In this document: positions 39,601 through 48,165 of the stretch, in pieces
How positions within the stretch are numbered: position 1 is the first letter of the stretch
Layout: the number at the start of each line of letters is the position of its first letter
Source of the DNA: Acidimicrobiales bacterium
GTDB lineage: Bacteria > Actinomycetota > Acidimicrobiia > Acidimicrobiales > Poriferisodalaceae
Length of the DNA stretch: 64,000 nucleotides
Reading direction: 5' to 3'
NCBI GenBank assembly: GCA_041394185.1
Contig: JAWKIQ010000002.1
Coordinates: 558,001 to 622,000, forward strand
Program-made: the position numbers and the translations under genes
Notes under the pieces: generated by a model
Seen by the model: only the letters and a program-made list of their open reading frames with translations
What the model was told of the DNA's origin: nothing
Databases searched by the model: none

Positions 39601-40282
39601 CGGAACCTTCTCCCAACGAGGCTTCTTGCGCGTCGAGACAAGCCCACCAGTGCCTTCCACCATCACCATCGACGGTGAGCCGGCCGACGACTGGGGGCTT
39701 TGGATTGACATCGATCCGGGTAACTACGAGGTTTGCTTCGGCGCAGTCGCCGACTACGCGACGCCGCCGTGCCAGCAGGTGACAGTGTCTGCCGGTGCGC
39801 TCGAGACGGTGACCGGCTCTTTCACACCACAACCAGGGTCACCAGGGCCGGCAGGGCACGGGCTTCTCCGAGCAACAACCTCGCCGGCACTTCCGTCGAT
39901 GATATCCATCAACGGAAACCCAGCAGATCGCTGGGGTCTCGACTGGGTGAAGCTGGCACCGGGCAGCTACGACGTCTGCTTCAGCGACATCCATCTCTAC
40001 GTCGCGCCCGACTGTCGTACGGTCGAGGTGGTGGCCGGTCAGGTCACGGCGACCGAGGGCGTATTCGAACAGCTGGGAGATCTGCGGGTAGTCACCGCTC
40101 CCCCACAGCCGAGCACCATCTACGTCGACGGGCTCCCACGCGATGCCTGGGGTCTTTGGACCGACCTGCCGGTGGGCGACCACATCGTCTGCTTCGAGGG
40201 CTGGGCGGGGTTCACGCCACCTTGTGAGACGACAACCCTCACAGCCCTCAACACAACGGTCGTCGAGGGAACCTGGCCGTGA
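36659..40282 (+). CDS. Secreted M36 (fungalysin-type) metallopeptidase with C-terminal four-repeat module
   Basis: The 1207-residue protein has a signal peptide (MRALKLSLICMAMIGLSL), an FTP-type propeptide (about residues 45-235), and an M36 catalytic domain with the zinc motif HEYAH (His422, Glu423, His426) and third ligand Glu450 in GEGWSD. After this come a CARDB-like beta domain (about 620-700) and a MAM-like beta-sandwich (DDDFESGLTSW to WWVDDVRLA, about 720-885). Last are four PEGA-like repeats (915-1207) ending in VEGTWP. It would cleave extracellular proteins and self-activate by propeptide removal. GAGGGAAGGG precedes the ATG. A small Thr-rich gene overlaps its stop. Confidence 0.93.
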   Translation: MRALKLSLICMAMIGLSLQQAPITPAAAGVQPNQRPVPVAPRAPAGFDPAKVAIDLLEQVRTDHGLLPGDLDDVVVTDVVESDHTSAIHVYLQQRYRGIVVEGATANFTIDRTGEVVDHNINFKPDLAKAAPRIRPKTLPAGAAAAAANALGLSPSAPFMLRASAAGDSMSTRLSDGGVSRSEIPAELRLIPTADGTLALAWNLTIEAIGNEGWWQINIDADSGDELGRVSYVAHDSYNVIPQPTEAPSFGARAIVNDPADPTASPFGWHDTDGVAGAESTLTSGNNVTAYTDTDFDNNPDPGSQPDGGATLDFDFAFDPLQAPSTNADAAVTNLFYWNNIAHDVLYAFGFDEAAGNFQMNNYGNGGLGSDPVRAEALDGEALNNANFATPPDGQSPRMQMFVWNNATPNRSSSFDSGVVVHEYAHGLSNRLTGGPSNVSCLQQAEQPGEGWSDYVGLMLTMQPGQTGADPRGIGTYLLGQPPTGAGIRAYPYSTNMLVDPRTYGDVANSTAPHGVGSIFATMLWEMTWALIDRDGFDPDLINGAGGNTTALQLVIDAMKIQPCNPGFVDARDAIITADQLLTGGTNRCLIWESFAKRGLGYSASQGSSASHTDGVEAFDIPPDCTDLSLTLTGPTIAAAGEVIEITASASNNTASIQTGVSASLDLHNASYVDGSATCPAVSGTTLDLQLGDVGPAGSAACRFLARVTTAATEVLLDDDFESGLTSWAVTSPAGPDQWSAVSTDSHSPNNSAFAIDSITTSDQQMTTTSPITMGTSTVLRFWHRYDFENRYDGGVVEISEDGGTTWVGTQNLFVSGGYPTSLFSTSNPLSGRPAFTGDSGGWKESVLSLDPYQGFDLMFRFRVGTDASVGAPGWWVDDVRLANEVGAIVSGTATASTPATTSQPAQLQTEIHEGGLLRVTTDPPVPSQITLDGVRMNRWGLNWLRVAPGSYELCFSDVIDWTAPPCQTVVIEDGTTTTAVGTFSQRGFLRVETSPPVPSTITIDGEPADDWGLWIDIDPGNYEVCFGAVADYATPPCQQVTVSAGALETVTGSFTPQPGSPGPAGHGLLRATTSPALPSMISINGNPADRWGLDWVKLAPGSYDVCFSDIHLYVAPDCRTVEVVAGQVTATEGVFEQLGDLRVVTAPPQPSTIYVDGLPRDAWGLWTDLPVGDHIVCFEGWAGFTPPCETTTLTALNTTVVEGTWP
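39401..40279 (+). repeat. Four-repeat C-terminal module of the M36 metallopeptidase
   Basis: Repeats start GLLRVTTDPPVPS, GFLRVETSPPVPS, GLLRATTSPALPS and GDLRVVTAPPQPS. Each has WG (WGLNW, WGLW, WGLDW, WGLW) and a Cys pair (C-x11-C three times, then C-x10-C). The linker PGSPGPAGH separates repeats 2 and 3. The same order occurs in the peroxidase and the multicopper oxidase. Confidence 0.87.
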
Positions 40283-41037
40283 GACCCAAGGTCGCAATCG
40301 GTGGCATGGCAGCGGTTGCTGCTGTGGTCGTCGGCGCATTCGCGCTGGCACCACGATCGGGCACCTCGGTCGAAACCGGAGACGGCGCCCCAACCACCGA
40401 GACGCCAGCGACGGTCACTGCCCCAAAGCCGACAAGCACCCAGCCCGAGACGCGCGATACGACGACGCCGACGAGCGAGCAGCCCTCCGACGCAGAGGTC
40501 GTTACCACCCCTGCTCCACAAGCAACCGAGGCACAACGGCCGGAACGCAGCGAAGTGGAGTCCGCGGCCACCACCACCGAAGGCCCGTCGGGTTCGACCA
40601 CCTCGATCACGTCGACGACATCGACATCATCAGAGTCGCCCACGCCAACTACCGCCGGCGGTTCGGACACATCGACCTCGGTGGTGGTCACGACCACGGA
40701 GCCCCCAGACAACGCCACCGAGAACGAGGGGGCGCCGACAACGAGCACAACAACAACCACCGAGCCCGCGATACCGGACGCCCCGGCGCTCATCACGGCT
40801 GCCACCAGTGGTGCGACCTTCCAGATTCGAGCAGGTTCGAACGTCACACTCGCCCTCGACGCCGCCGCTAGCGCCCCAACCGCGTCCGGAGCGGTAGCTG
40901 TTGCACCGCTCGACTCTCTCGTCGACACCGGCGATCAGAGATTCGCCATATTCGCGGCCACTGAGGGGACGGGCGCTGTGACCGCCAAGAGTGGGGCCTC
41001 GACCCTCGTATGGTCATTCGTGGTCGTTCAGCCGTGA
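40279..41037 (+). CDS. Thr-rich exported protein coupled to the metallopeptidase
   Basis: This 252-residue protein has an N-terminal signal/anchor helix (VAIGGMAAVAAVVVGAFALA), a Thr/Ser/Pro/Glu-rich disordered stretch (about residues 30-165), and a small C-terminal beta domain (TSGATFQIRAGSNVTLALD onward). The GTG start overlaps the metallopeptidase stop (GTGA), so the two are translated together. It may tether, inhibit or scaffold the peptidase; nothing in the sequence decides this. No homologue is recognised. Confidence 0.8.
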   Translation: MRPKVAIGGMAAVAAVVVGAFALAPRSGTSVETGDGAPTTETPATVTAPKPTSTQPETRDTTTPTSEQPSDAEVVTTPAPQATEAQRPERSEVESAATTTEGPSGSTTSITSTTSTSSESPTPTTAGGSDTSTSVVVTTTEPPDNATENEGAPTTSTTTTTEPAIPDAPALITAATSGATFQIRAGSNVTLALDAAASAPTASGAVAVAPLDSLVDTGDQRFAIFAATEGTGAVTAKSGASTLVWSFVVVQP

Positions 41038-41081
41038 CGTCACAGCCGCTCTACGATTCTCGTCGCAACTACTTAAAGTGG

Positions 41082-41110
41082 TTGCCTGGGACACCAAGAC
41101 CACGTACCGT
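41082..41110 (+). promoter_or_regulatory. Promoter for a leaderless GT4 gene
   Basis: TTGCCT (41082-41087), a 17-base spacer, and TACCGT (41105-41110), followed after 7 bases by the GTG at 41118. The spacing places the transcript start at or next to the GTG, and no Shine-Dalgarno is present. This supports the GTG over in-frame upstream starts. Confidence 0.5.
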
Positions 41111-41117
41111 AGTCACC

Positions 41118-42203
41118 GTGGGAGAGGGAAGGCGGCGCGCAAACACGGACCGCGCAGGTGACCGCACCGGCGCAACCGTCATTCACGTTGCCGAGGCGTG
41201 GGGCGGAGGAATCGTCGACGCGTGCGAATGGATCGCAAGCCAGAGCCCCGACTCACACCACACCCTCATCTACGTCGAACGCGACGGCGTTTCGAGGAAA
41301 CCTGACCCCGAACTGTTCGAGCGAGCTATCCAAACCGACGGCCGGCTCGCCATGGCCAGGACGATCAGGTCAGAACTCAAGAGGTCCGACAACGCGGTGA
41401 TCCACGCACACTCCAGCTGGGCGGGCCTTCTGTCGAGAATCGTCAACGGCAAGGCTCCTGTGGTCTATTCGCCCCACTGCTTCGCCTTCGAGCGGGTCGA
41501 CATCGGAACAGTCACCCGAACGGTCTTCCAGTTGATCGAGCGCGCAGGCGCGCAGCGGACCGCCGTGCTGATCGCAAACGGTGGCCGCGAAGCTCAGACG
41601 GCCGACTCGTTGGGCTATCGGCGCGTCGTCAACTTGCCCATGGTCGGGCGCCGCGAGCCAGATTTGGTCGCAGCCGAACCCGGAGCCGAACTCACCACGA
41701 TCGGCCGGATCGCTTCCCAGAAGGACCCTGGCTATTTCGTGGAACTCCGGGACCGGGTTCAGCAGTTGATGGGTCGCGAGATATCGGCCCGCTGGATCGG
41801 AGGCGTCGATCTGGGCTTCAGCGACAGCATCCTCAGGGATGCCGGGGTCGAGATAACCGGATGGCTCACACCACCCGAGGTTCTCGAGTGGGTCGCAGAC
41901 TCGGGCGTATATGTCCACACCGCAGCCTGGGAAGCCGGGGTTCCCCTGTCGATCTTCGACGCCGCATCGCTCGAGATCCCCGTTCTGGTGCGAGCTATTC
42001 CCTCGCTCGAGTGGTCGACCTTCCCGAGTTACCCAGACATCGCCGCCCACGCCGAAGCCGTCGCCGAGTGCCTTCGTTCGACGGAGGCGAGGAAGAGCCA
42101 AATCAAACAGACGGTGCTGGCCGCGCAGGAGATCGCCGACTTGTCAGGCGACGTAGACCTCTGCGAGCTGTACCGAGACCTCACCGACAACCAGCGCGAC
42201 TGA
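41118..42203 (+). CDS. Glycosyltransferase family 4-like protein
   Basis: This 361-residue GT-B protein begins its fold with ATVIHVAEAWGGGIVDACEWIA and has VIHAHSSWAGLLSRIV and VVYSPHCFAFE in the N-terminal domain. The C-terminal domain shows TTIGRIASQKDP, ITGWLTPPEVLEW and YVHTAAWEAGVPLSIFDAASLEIPVLV, as in GT4 enzymes. It probably adds a sugar to surface glycan; donor unknown. Start GTG at 41118 is supported by the promoter at 41082-41110; an in-frame start at 41010 would overlap the previous gene and lacks support. Confidence 0.82.
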   Translation: MGEGRRRANTDRAGDRTGATVIHVAEAWGGGIVDACEWIASQSPDSHHTLIYVERDGVSRKPDPELFERAIQTDGRLAMARTIRSELKRSDNAVIHAHSSWAGLLSRIVNGKAPVVYSPHCFAFERVDIGTVTRTVFQLIERAGAQRTAVLIANGGREAQTADSLGYRRVVNLPMVGRREPDLVAAEPGAELTTIGRIASQKDPGYFVELRDRVQQLMGREISARWIGGVDLGFSDSILRDAGVEITGWLTPPEVLEWVADSGVYVHTAAWEAGVPLSIFDAASLEIPVLVRAIPSLEWSTFPSYPDIAAHAEAVAECLRSTEARKSQIKQTVLAAQEIADLSGDVDLCELYRDLTDNQRD

Positions 42204-42241
42204 GGCACCTCTCGGCAGTAGTCGGCTAGCGTCGCGACACC

Positions 42242-43210
42242 ATGACTTCGCTTGCGTGCATGCTGATGCCAGAAGGTCCGGTCGGCAAGGTGGTCGACGT
42301 TGCCGTCGAGGCCGAACGCCTGGGCTTCGAACGGGTGTGGATACCTGACGAGGGTCTGGCAGCCCGCGAGTGTTACGTATCGCTGGCCGCTGTTGCTGCA
42401 GCCACCCACCGGGTTCAGCTGGGTACAGGGATCACCAACGCCTACACGCGCCATCCGGGGGTGACGGCCTCGGCCATTGCCACGCTGGATGAGCTGTCGG
42501 GAGGCAGGGCGGCACTGGGTGTAGGGGCAGGAGGCGGGCTGACCCTGACCCCCATGGCCATCGATCGGGTCAAACCGCTCAGCGCTATGCGCGAGCTGAT
42601 CGAAACCTGCCGAAGACTGTGGGGCGGCCAGACCGTCGACGGACCGGGCATCACCGGTTCCTTCGCTGACGCCCGCATGGGCTATGGCAGGGCCGAGATA
42701 CCGGTGTGGATCGCCGGTCGCGGACCAAAGGTAATTGCCACCGCCGGCGAGCTGGCCGACGGCTTCATCATGTCCTACGTGCACAAGGACCTGATCGACG
42801 AGCATGTCGCCTCGCTGGCGACAGCCGCCGAAGCAGCCGCGAAGCCAAGGCCCAAGATCTGCTACATGACCCTCGTCGCCTCCGACGACAGGTCGTTCGC
42901 ATCGGCCAAGCAAGCTCTGACGTTTCGCCTGGTCGATTCGCCCGAGTCGGTCAAGGAACGCATCGGCATGACACCAGCCGACACAGCCGCGCTGCGCAGC
43001 GCGATAGCTGCCGGCGGGCCACCGGCCGCTGCACATCTCGTCAAGGACGAGTGGGTCGAGCAGTTCGTCATCGCGGGCAGCCCGGCCCAGTGCCGAGCCG
43101 AGCTAGAGACCCTGATGGCAGCGCACGGCATCGACGAGTTCCAGGTTTCGGTCAACGACCTCGACGCCGGCGCCGACACCCTCGCGGCCATCTCCGACCT
43201 GGTGTCCTGA
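42242..43210 (+). CDS. LLM-class (F420-dependent type) oxidoreductase
   Basis: This 322-residue luciferase-like TIM-barrel protein has EAERLGFERVWIPDEG, VQLGTGITNAYTRHPGVTASAIATLDELSGGRAALGVGAGGG and IPVWIAGRGPKVIATAGELADGFI, all typical of the F420-dependent subgroup. It probably transfers hydride to or from F420H2; the substrate is unknown. The ATG at 42242 has no Shine-Dalgarno but TAGCGT ends 9 bases upstream. Confidence 0.9.
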   Translation: MTSLACMLMPEGPVGKVVDVAVEAERLGFERVWIPDEGLAARECYVSLAAVAAATHRVQLGTGITNAYTRHPGVTASAIATLDELSGGRAALGVGAGGGLTLTPMAIDRVKPLSAMRELIETCRRLWGGQTVDGPGITGSFADARMGYGRAEIPVWIAGRGPKVIATAGELADGFIMSYVHKDLIDEHVASLATAAEAAAKPRPKICYMTLVASDDRSFASAKQALTFRLVDSPESVKERIGMTPADTAALRSAIAAGGPPAAAHLVKDEWVEQFVIAGSPAQCRAELETLMAAHGIDEFQVSVNDLDAGADTLAAISDLVS

Positions 43211-43237
43211 ACCGGGCCGCCCTCGGCTGGCCGTCTT

Positions 43238-43717
43238 TCAGCGGCGCCAGTGATGCACCTTGCCGCTGCCCGAAAGCAGCATCGTGCCCGGGAAGACTCG
43301 CACCCGGTAGGGGTCGAGGCGCAAGGCTCTGAAACCCAGCGAGTCGGGACCGTCCCAACCCGGGATTATCGACGGGTCGTACCCGACGGGTTCTGGACCT
43401 TCGGCAAACAGGTTCCACACGGTGGTGCAGGTTTCGAGGTCGTCGTGCCACGTCACGTCACAATCGGCGCTGACGGTGTCGTGGGTCGAGTCCCAGTAGC
43501 TCACGGACATGGCAGGCATGATGTCGAGTGCTGCCGATTTGACGGGGGTGGGGCCGGTTGCGATCCAACCGATCAACGAGCCACCGTCCCATTGCCATAT
43601 CGGATGCAAGATGCGAGTCCGGGGACGACCGTCGGGGTCGACCGTCGCTGCGGTGCACCAGACGATGCGGTGGGCTATCTCGATGAAGGCGGGAGCGGTC
43701 TCGTCAAGCGTCGACAT
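43238..43717 (-). CDS. Pyridoxamine 5'-phosphate oxidase-family protein
   Basis: This 159-residue split-barrel flavin-binding protein begins MSTLDETAPAFIEIAHRIVWCTAATVDPDGRPRTRILHP, the standard PPOX start (the 'dg.P..rpl' strand), with WIATGPTPVKSAALD after it. Family members bind FMN or F420 and reduce or bind diverse substrates, so PLP synthesis should not be assumed. ATG at 43717 is chosen because the residues upstream do not match the fold. Confidence 0.85.
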   Translation of the reverse strand: MSTLDETAPAFIEIAHRIVWCTAATVDPDGRPRTRILHPIWQWDGGSLIGWIATGPTPVKSAALDIMPAMSVSYWDSTHDTVSADCDVTWHDDLETCTTVWNLFAEGPEPVGYDPSIIPGWDGPDSLGFRALRLDPYRVRVFPGTMLLSGSGKVHHWRR

Positions 43718-43809
43718 CACCCGAGTCCAGCACAATTCGGGGAAGGCCGCACCGCAGTGGTCGGTATCCTCGAAGGTCGTTCCCGAACACCAAGGCAAAG
43801 GCGAAGGCG

Positions 43810-45783
43810 ATGAGCAGCATCAGCGTTGTGCTCCCAGACGGCAGCGAACGAGAGTTGCCCGCCGGGACCACCGGCGCCGGTCTGGCCGACTCTCTGGGTG
43901 GCAGGGCCGCCCGCGAGGCTCTGGTCGCCGTTGCCAACGGTCAGCAACTGGACCTCAACCGCGAGCTACCCGACGGCGCCAACGTGTCTTTGGTGTTCCC
44001 CGACACCGACGAGGGTCTCGAGGTCATCCGACACTCGACCGCCCACGTTTTGGCCCAAGCCGTGCTCGAGCTCTACCCGGGCGCCACGTTCTCGATCGGC
44101 CCTCCCATCACCGACGGCTTCTACTACGACTTCGATCTGCCCAACGGTCAGACGTTCAGCGACGACGACCTCGATCGCATCGAACAAAAGATGCGAGAGA
44201 TCGTCAACCAGAAGCAGCCTTTCATCCGCGCCGAGGTCGACCGAGCGCAGGCAGACGAGCTGTTCGCCAACCACCCGTACAAGCGCGAGATCCTCGACGG
44301 TGAGGCCGATGATCCGACATCGGGCCCCGAAGGCAACGTCATCACGACCTACCGCAACACCGACACGTTCGTCGATCTGTGTCGTGGCCCCCATGTTCCA
44401 CACACCGGGCGCCTCGGCCACTTCAAGCTGATGCGCGTCGCGGGCGCGTACTGGCGCGGCGACGAACACCGCCAGATGCTTCAGCGCATCTACGGCACAG
44501 CGTGGGCCTCGAAGAAAGACCTCAAGGATCACCTCACCCGCCTGGAAGAGGCCGCCAAGCGCGACCATCGCAAGCTGGCCAACGAGCTGGACCTGCTCAG
44601 CTTTCCGACCAAGCTCGGCGGTGGCCTGGCCGTGTGGCACCCCAAGGGGGCCATCGTCCGCAAGGTGATGGAGGACTACAGCCGCGAACGCCACGAGAAG
44701 GGCGGCTACGAGTTCGTCTACACGCCCCATCTGGCCAACGCGAACCTGTTCGAGACCTCAGGGCATCTCGACTTCTACGCCGACGGCATGTACCCGCCCA
44801 TGGAGATGGACAACGGCACCTATTACCCCAAGCCGATGAACTGCCCCATGCACTGCCTGATCTTCGGACACGGGCAACGCAGCTACAAGGAACTGCCCCT
44901 GCGGCTCTTCGAGCTGGGCACTGTGTATCGCTACGAGCGGTCGGGCACATTGCACGGGCTGATGCGCATACGCGGCTTCACCCAGGACGATTCGCACATC
45001 TATGTCGCCGAAGAACAGTTGGCCGACGAGATCGCGCGCCTGCTCGACTTCGTGCTCTCGGTGTTGAAGGCGTTCGGGTTCGAGGACTTCGTGTTCAACC
45101 TGTCCACGAAGGACCCCGACAAGTACGTCGGCACAGACGAGGTGTGGGAGTACGCAACCCAGTGCCTTCGCGAGGCACTCGACCGTCACGGTCTCGAGTA
45201 CGCCATCAAGGAGGGCGACGCCGCCTTCTACGGGCCCAAGATCGACATCGACGTCAAGGACGCCATCGGGCGTTCCTGGCAATTGTCGACCATCCAGGCC
45301 GACTTCCAGTTGCCCGAGAGGTTCGACCTGGGGTTCATCGGCGCCGACGGCGAACGCCACCGACCGATCATGCTGCACCGTGCCCTGCTGGGATCCATCG
45401 AGCGGTTCTTCGGCGTGCTGGTCGAGCACTACGGCGGTGCGTTCCCCACCTGGCTCTCGCCCGTGCAGGTTCGTGTTCTGGGCGTGCGCGCCGATCACGA
45501 CGACGTCGCTCGCGCGCTGGTGGGCCGGCTGGTCGAGGCCGGCTACCGAGCCGACATGGTCGAGGCCGACGATCCTCTCGGCGCACGCATACGCAAGGGC
45601 AAGCTCGAGAAGATTCCCTACGTGTTGGTGATCGGTGACGACGATGTGGCCAACAACACGGTGGGGGTCAACCCAAGGGGGGGCGACGTCGAGCGCGGGG
45701 TCAGCGTGGAGGCGTTCATCGAGCGGCTGAACGATGACGTCGCCAACAAGCGCACCGCCCCCGTGGTGGCCGCCGAGTCCTAG
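43810..45783 (+). CDS. thrS: Threonine--tRNA ligase
   Basis: This 657-residue class II synthetase has an N-terminal TGS domain (SVVLPDGSERELPAG), the editing domain with HSTAHVLAQAV, zinc-site residues in NCPMHCLIFGH, motif 2 (RYERSGTLHGLMRIRGFTQDDSHI), motif 3 (HRPIMLHRALLGSIERF) and a C-terminal anticodon-binding domain. It charges tRNA-Thr and clears mischarged Ser. A purine-rich Shine-Dalgarno (GGCGAAGGCG) precedes the ATG. Its TAG stop shares four bases (CTAG) with the TAG stop of the convergent gene. Confidence 0.97.
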   Translation: MSSISVVLPDGSERELPAGTTGAGLADSLGGRAAREALVAVANGQQLDLNRELPDGANVSLVFPDTDEGLEVIRHSTAHVLAQAVLELYPGATFSIGPPITDGFYYDFDLPNGQTFSDDDLDRIEQKMREIVNQKQPFIRAEVDRAQADELFANHPYKREILDGEADDPTSGPEGNVITTYRNTDTFVDLCRGPHVPHTGRLGHFKLMRVAGAYWRGDEHRQMLQRIYGTAWASKKDLKDHLTRLEEAAKRDHRKLANELDLLSFPTKLGGGLAVWHPKGAIVRKVMEDYSRERHEKGGYEFVYTPHLANANLFETSGHLDFYADGMYPPMEMDNGTYYPKPMNCPMHCLIFGHGQRSYKELPLRLFELGTVYRYERSGTLHGLMRIRGFTQDDSHIYVAEEQLADEIARLLDFVLSVLKAFGFEDFVFNLSTKDPDKYVGTDEVWEYATQCLREALDRHGLEYAIKEGDAAFYGPKIDIDVKDAIGRSWQLSTIQADFQLPERFDLGFIGADGERHRPIMLHRALLGSIERFFGVLVEHYGGAFPTWLSPVQVRVLGVRADHDDVARALVGRLVEAGYRADMVEADDPLGARIRKGKLEKIPYVLVIGDDDVANNTVGVNPRGGDVERGVSVEAFIERLNDDVANKRTAPVVAAES

Positions 45784-46646
45784 ACCTCGAGCCAGTGGGT
45801 GCCGTCGTCGGCGCGGCGGACGTGGCCGGCTGTTGGTGTGGCGAAATGGGTGCCGATGACCAGAACATCGGCATCCTCGCCGCACAGGCGATCGAGCAGC
45901 TCGCGACGGGTCGCCTCGCCCTGCGCCTGGTCGTAGTCGGCCGATGAGCACCAGTCGGGCCGGCTCATCTGAACCGGGTGGTGGAAACAGTCGCCGGTGA
46001 TCAAGGCCCTGTGGCCATCGGATTCGATCATCACGCTCACGTGACCGGGCGTGTGCCCGACCGTGGGGATCAGCGACACCTCGTCACACAACCGGTGTGT
46101 GGTCTCGACGAGCTGGTGCAGGCCTCTGTCGACGACGGGCTGCACAGAGTCGGCCAGAACCGACCCATAGGTCGGGTCGTCGCCGTTGGCCGACCAGTAC
46201 TGCCATTCGGGCTCTGCCATCAGATAACGGGCGTTGACGAACGTTGGCACCCATTGGCCGTCGACCAGTCGAGTGTTCCAGCCGACGTGGTCGACGTGCA
46301 GGTGTGTGCACAACACCGTGTCGATCGACTCGGGTGGGTAACCAGCCGCGGCCAGATCGTCGAGGAACGACGTCTGGAGATGACTCCAGGCGGGAATCTC
46401 GCGCTCCTTGTCGTTGCCCAGACAGGTGTCGACGATGATCCGGCGTTGGCCGGTGTCGACGACGAGGGCGTGGATGCTCATGATGAGGTTGCCCTCGGCG
46501 TCCATGAAGTGTGGCTGCATCCACGAATAGGGAAGGCATGCGTCGCGCATGGCATCGGGAAGGATGAACCTGGTGCCGCCCGCGACCTCCATCTCGACCA
46601 CGCGTGTGATCGTCACCGACCCGACCTGCCACTGATTGGTGCTCAC
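45780..46646 (-). CDS. MBL-fold metallohydrolase
   Basis: This 288-residue metallo-beta-lactamase-fold enzyme has the metal motif THLHVDHVGW, a later His in PTVGHTPGHVSV, Asp in ITGDCFHHPVQ, and a terminal GTHFATPTAGHV. The layout is that of the lactonase-like (AHL lactonase/glyoxalase II-like) branch; the substrate is unknown. The GTG at 46646 is chosen because GGAGG lies 10 bases upstream and the longer frame adds low-quality sequence. Confidence 0.88.
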   Translation of the reverse strand: MSTNQWQVGSVTITRVVEMEVAGGTRFILPDAMRDACLPYSWMQPHFMDAEGNLIMSIHALVVDTGQRRIIVDTCLGNDKEREIPAWSHLQTSFLDDLAAAGYPPESIDTVLCTHLHVDHVGWNTRLVDGQWVPTFVNARYLMAEPEWQYWSANGDDPTYGSVLADSVQPVVDRGLHQLVETTHRLCDEVSLIPTVGHTPGHVSVMIESDGHRALITGDCFHHPVQMSRPDWCSSADYDQAQGEATRRELLDRLCGEDADVLVIGTHFATPTAGHVRRADDGTHWLEV

Positions 46647-46714
46647 GGCTCTTCGACCTCCATATCCCGGCACAGATTCACAGCCCGTCGGGCCCGGGCG
46701 CCAATCGAGCGCCT

Positions 46715-47371
46715 CTAGCGCGGCCAATGCCTTGCAGTGAAGCTGACCCTGGGCCCGACAGCACGAGACGTCTTGGGAACGCAGTGCTGCCAGTCGTGCT
46801 GGCACCGGCCACCCATGACCAGCAAGTCGCCATGCCTGACCTCGAATGCCACCGATGGACCACCTGGGTTGGGGCGGAGGCGAAACGTGCGAGTTGCCCC
46901 ATAGGACAAGATCACCACCAGAGGTTCGTGCGCAACGGCCCCGATCTTGTCACCGTGCCAGGCCACGCTGTCGGTGCCGTTGCGGTAGAGGTTCACCCAG
47001 TAGCGGTCGAGAACCAGTCCGTAACGCTGCTCGACGAGGTCGAGGTCGCGGCGCAACGGAGCGGGTTCGTCGCCCACTTCGGCGGCGGCCGACAACCGCG
47101 GCTGCCACACGATGTGGTCGAACATCTTCATCTCGTGCTGTTCCCAGACCAGGCTGGTCAGGAGATGGCCCAACACCTCGTCTGGTTCGGACGCGAAACC
47201 CGAAGCAAAATCGACCCAGGACGTGGAGTCGAGTTGATGGCGAACGATCGCAGTGCGCTCGTCGATCGACCGTGGGCCCGAACCGAACAAGGTCGACTGC
47301 CACGAGAGGCCCGCCGCCTCGTCGATTCCGTCACGCACTGCGAACACAGGTTCGAGTGTGCCATCGAACAT
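46715..47371 (-). CDS. AlkB-like 2-oxoglutarate/Fe(II) dioxygenase
   Basis: This 218-residue protein has the AlkB pattern: YWVNLYRNGTDSVAWHGDKIG (the HxD metal pair), then GDLLVMGGRCQHDWQHCVPKT (distal His) and GPRVSFTAR (2-oxoglutarate-binding Arg). It resembles the AlkB-type demethylases that repair alkylated DNA or RNA bases. ATG at 47371 (MFDGTLEP) is preferred over an in-frame TTG four codons upstream. It is preceded on the same strand by a methyltransferase gene. Confidence 0.88.
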   Translation of the reverse strand: MFDGTLEPVFAVRDGIDEAAGLSWQSTLFGSGPRSIDERTAIVRHQLDSTSWVDFASGFASEPDEVLGHLLTSLVWEQHEMKMFDHIVWQPRLSAAAEVGDEPAPLRRDLDLVEQRYGLVLDRYWVNLYRNGTDSVAWHGDKIGAVAHEPLVVILSYGATRTFRLRPNPGGPSVAFEVRHGDLLVMGGRCQHDWQHCVPKTSRAVGPRVSFTARHWPR

Positions 47372-47387
47372 GCGTTCGCACAACCGC

Positions 47388-48152
47388 CTATCTTCGGCGG
47401 CACACGAAGACGAACTCGAGACCCGGACGATCGGGCGCGTCTCTCACTTCGACGACGTCGAAGCCCACGTCTACGAGGGATTGTTCGATTTCAGCTCGCG
47501 ATCGAAAGCACAACTGCGAGTCAGACACGAGCACCTCGCCATCGACCTCGAACCTGTAGTGGTGACGGAAGTGCACGAGCGGCAGGTCGACGGCGACCAG
47601 CTCTGTCCAACCCTCGACTGCGCCCTCGCCTTCGAGCTCTAGGCGGCGTGTGGTCAAGGCTGGAATCCACCGCTCCCAAGCACGCCGGCTCGGGTCGCGC
47701 GCCTCGAAGACCAGCAAGCCATCGGTGGCCAGCACCCGCCTGATCTGACGAAGGTTGTCGAGCCAGTCTCGTTCTTCGACGAAGACCTGAGCCACGTTCG
47801 CTGTCATGGTCACGAGATCCGCCGCCAAGTCAGGCAGGTCGCGCGCGGTGCCATGCAGCCAAGTGACCCGATCGGCACCTGGTTTGGTCCGCGCCACATC
47901 CAGCGATGCCAGAGCCGGATCGACAGCTGTGACAGACAGACCACGCCGGGCCAGGCGGGTCGCCAACTCGCCAGTGCCACACCCCACGTCGATGACCGTG
48001 CGTGCGCCGCACTCTGCGACGATCGTCTCGTAGAGATCGAGATCGTCGCGATCACCGTCGAACACGTCGTAGATCGCTGCCAGCCGCGGGTTGGCGAAGA
48101 TCGGATCGGGACCAACCACGGCCCAACCGTAGTGACGACCAATCGGACGCAC
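47388..48152 (-). CDS. Class I SAM-dependent methyltransferase
   Basis: This 254-residue methyltransferase has motif I VIDVGCGTGELATRLARRG, an acidic VTAVDPALASLDVA, and motif post-I/IV residues DLVTMTANVAQVF. The substrate is unknown. The GTG start at 48152 has no clear Shine-Dalgarno. It is divergent from the GH3 gene; a LacI-type operator lies 13 bases upstream of the GTG and could regulate both genes. Confidence 0.87.
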   Translation of the reverse strand: MRPIGRHYGWAVVGPDPIFANPRLAAIYDVFDGDRDDLDLYETIVAECGARTVIDVGCGTGELATRLARRGLSVTAVDPALASLDVARTKPGADRVTWLHGTARDLPDLAADLVTMTANVAQVFVEERDWLDNLRQIRRVLATDGLLVFEARDPSRRAWERWIPALTTRRLELEGEGAVEGWTELVAVDLPLVHFRHHYRFEVDGEVLVSDSQLCFRSRAEIEQSLVDVGFDVVEVRDAPDRPGLEFVFVCRRR

Positions 48153-48165
48153 GGCCTATTTTGGC

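Noticed and set aside
41010..41117. Longer N-terminus for the GT4 gene starting at 41010
   Set aside because: It would overlap the preceding gene and span the predicted promoter; the extra residues do not resemble a GT-B start.
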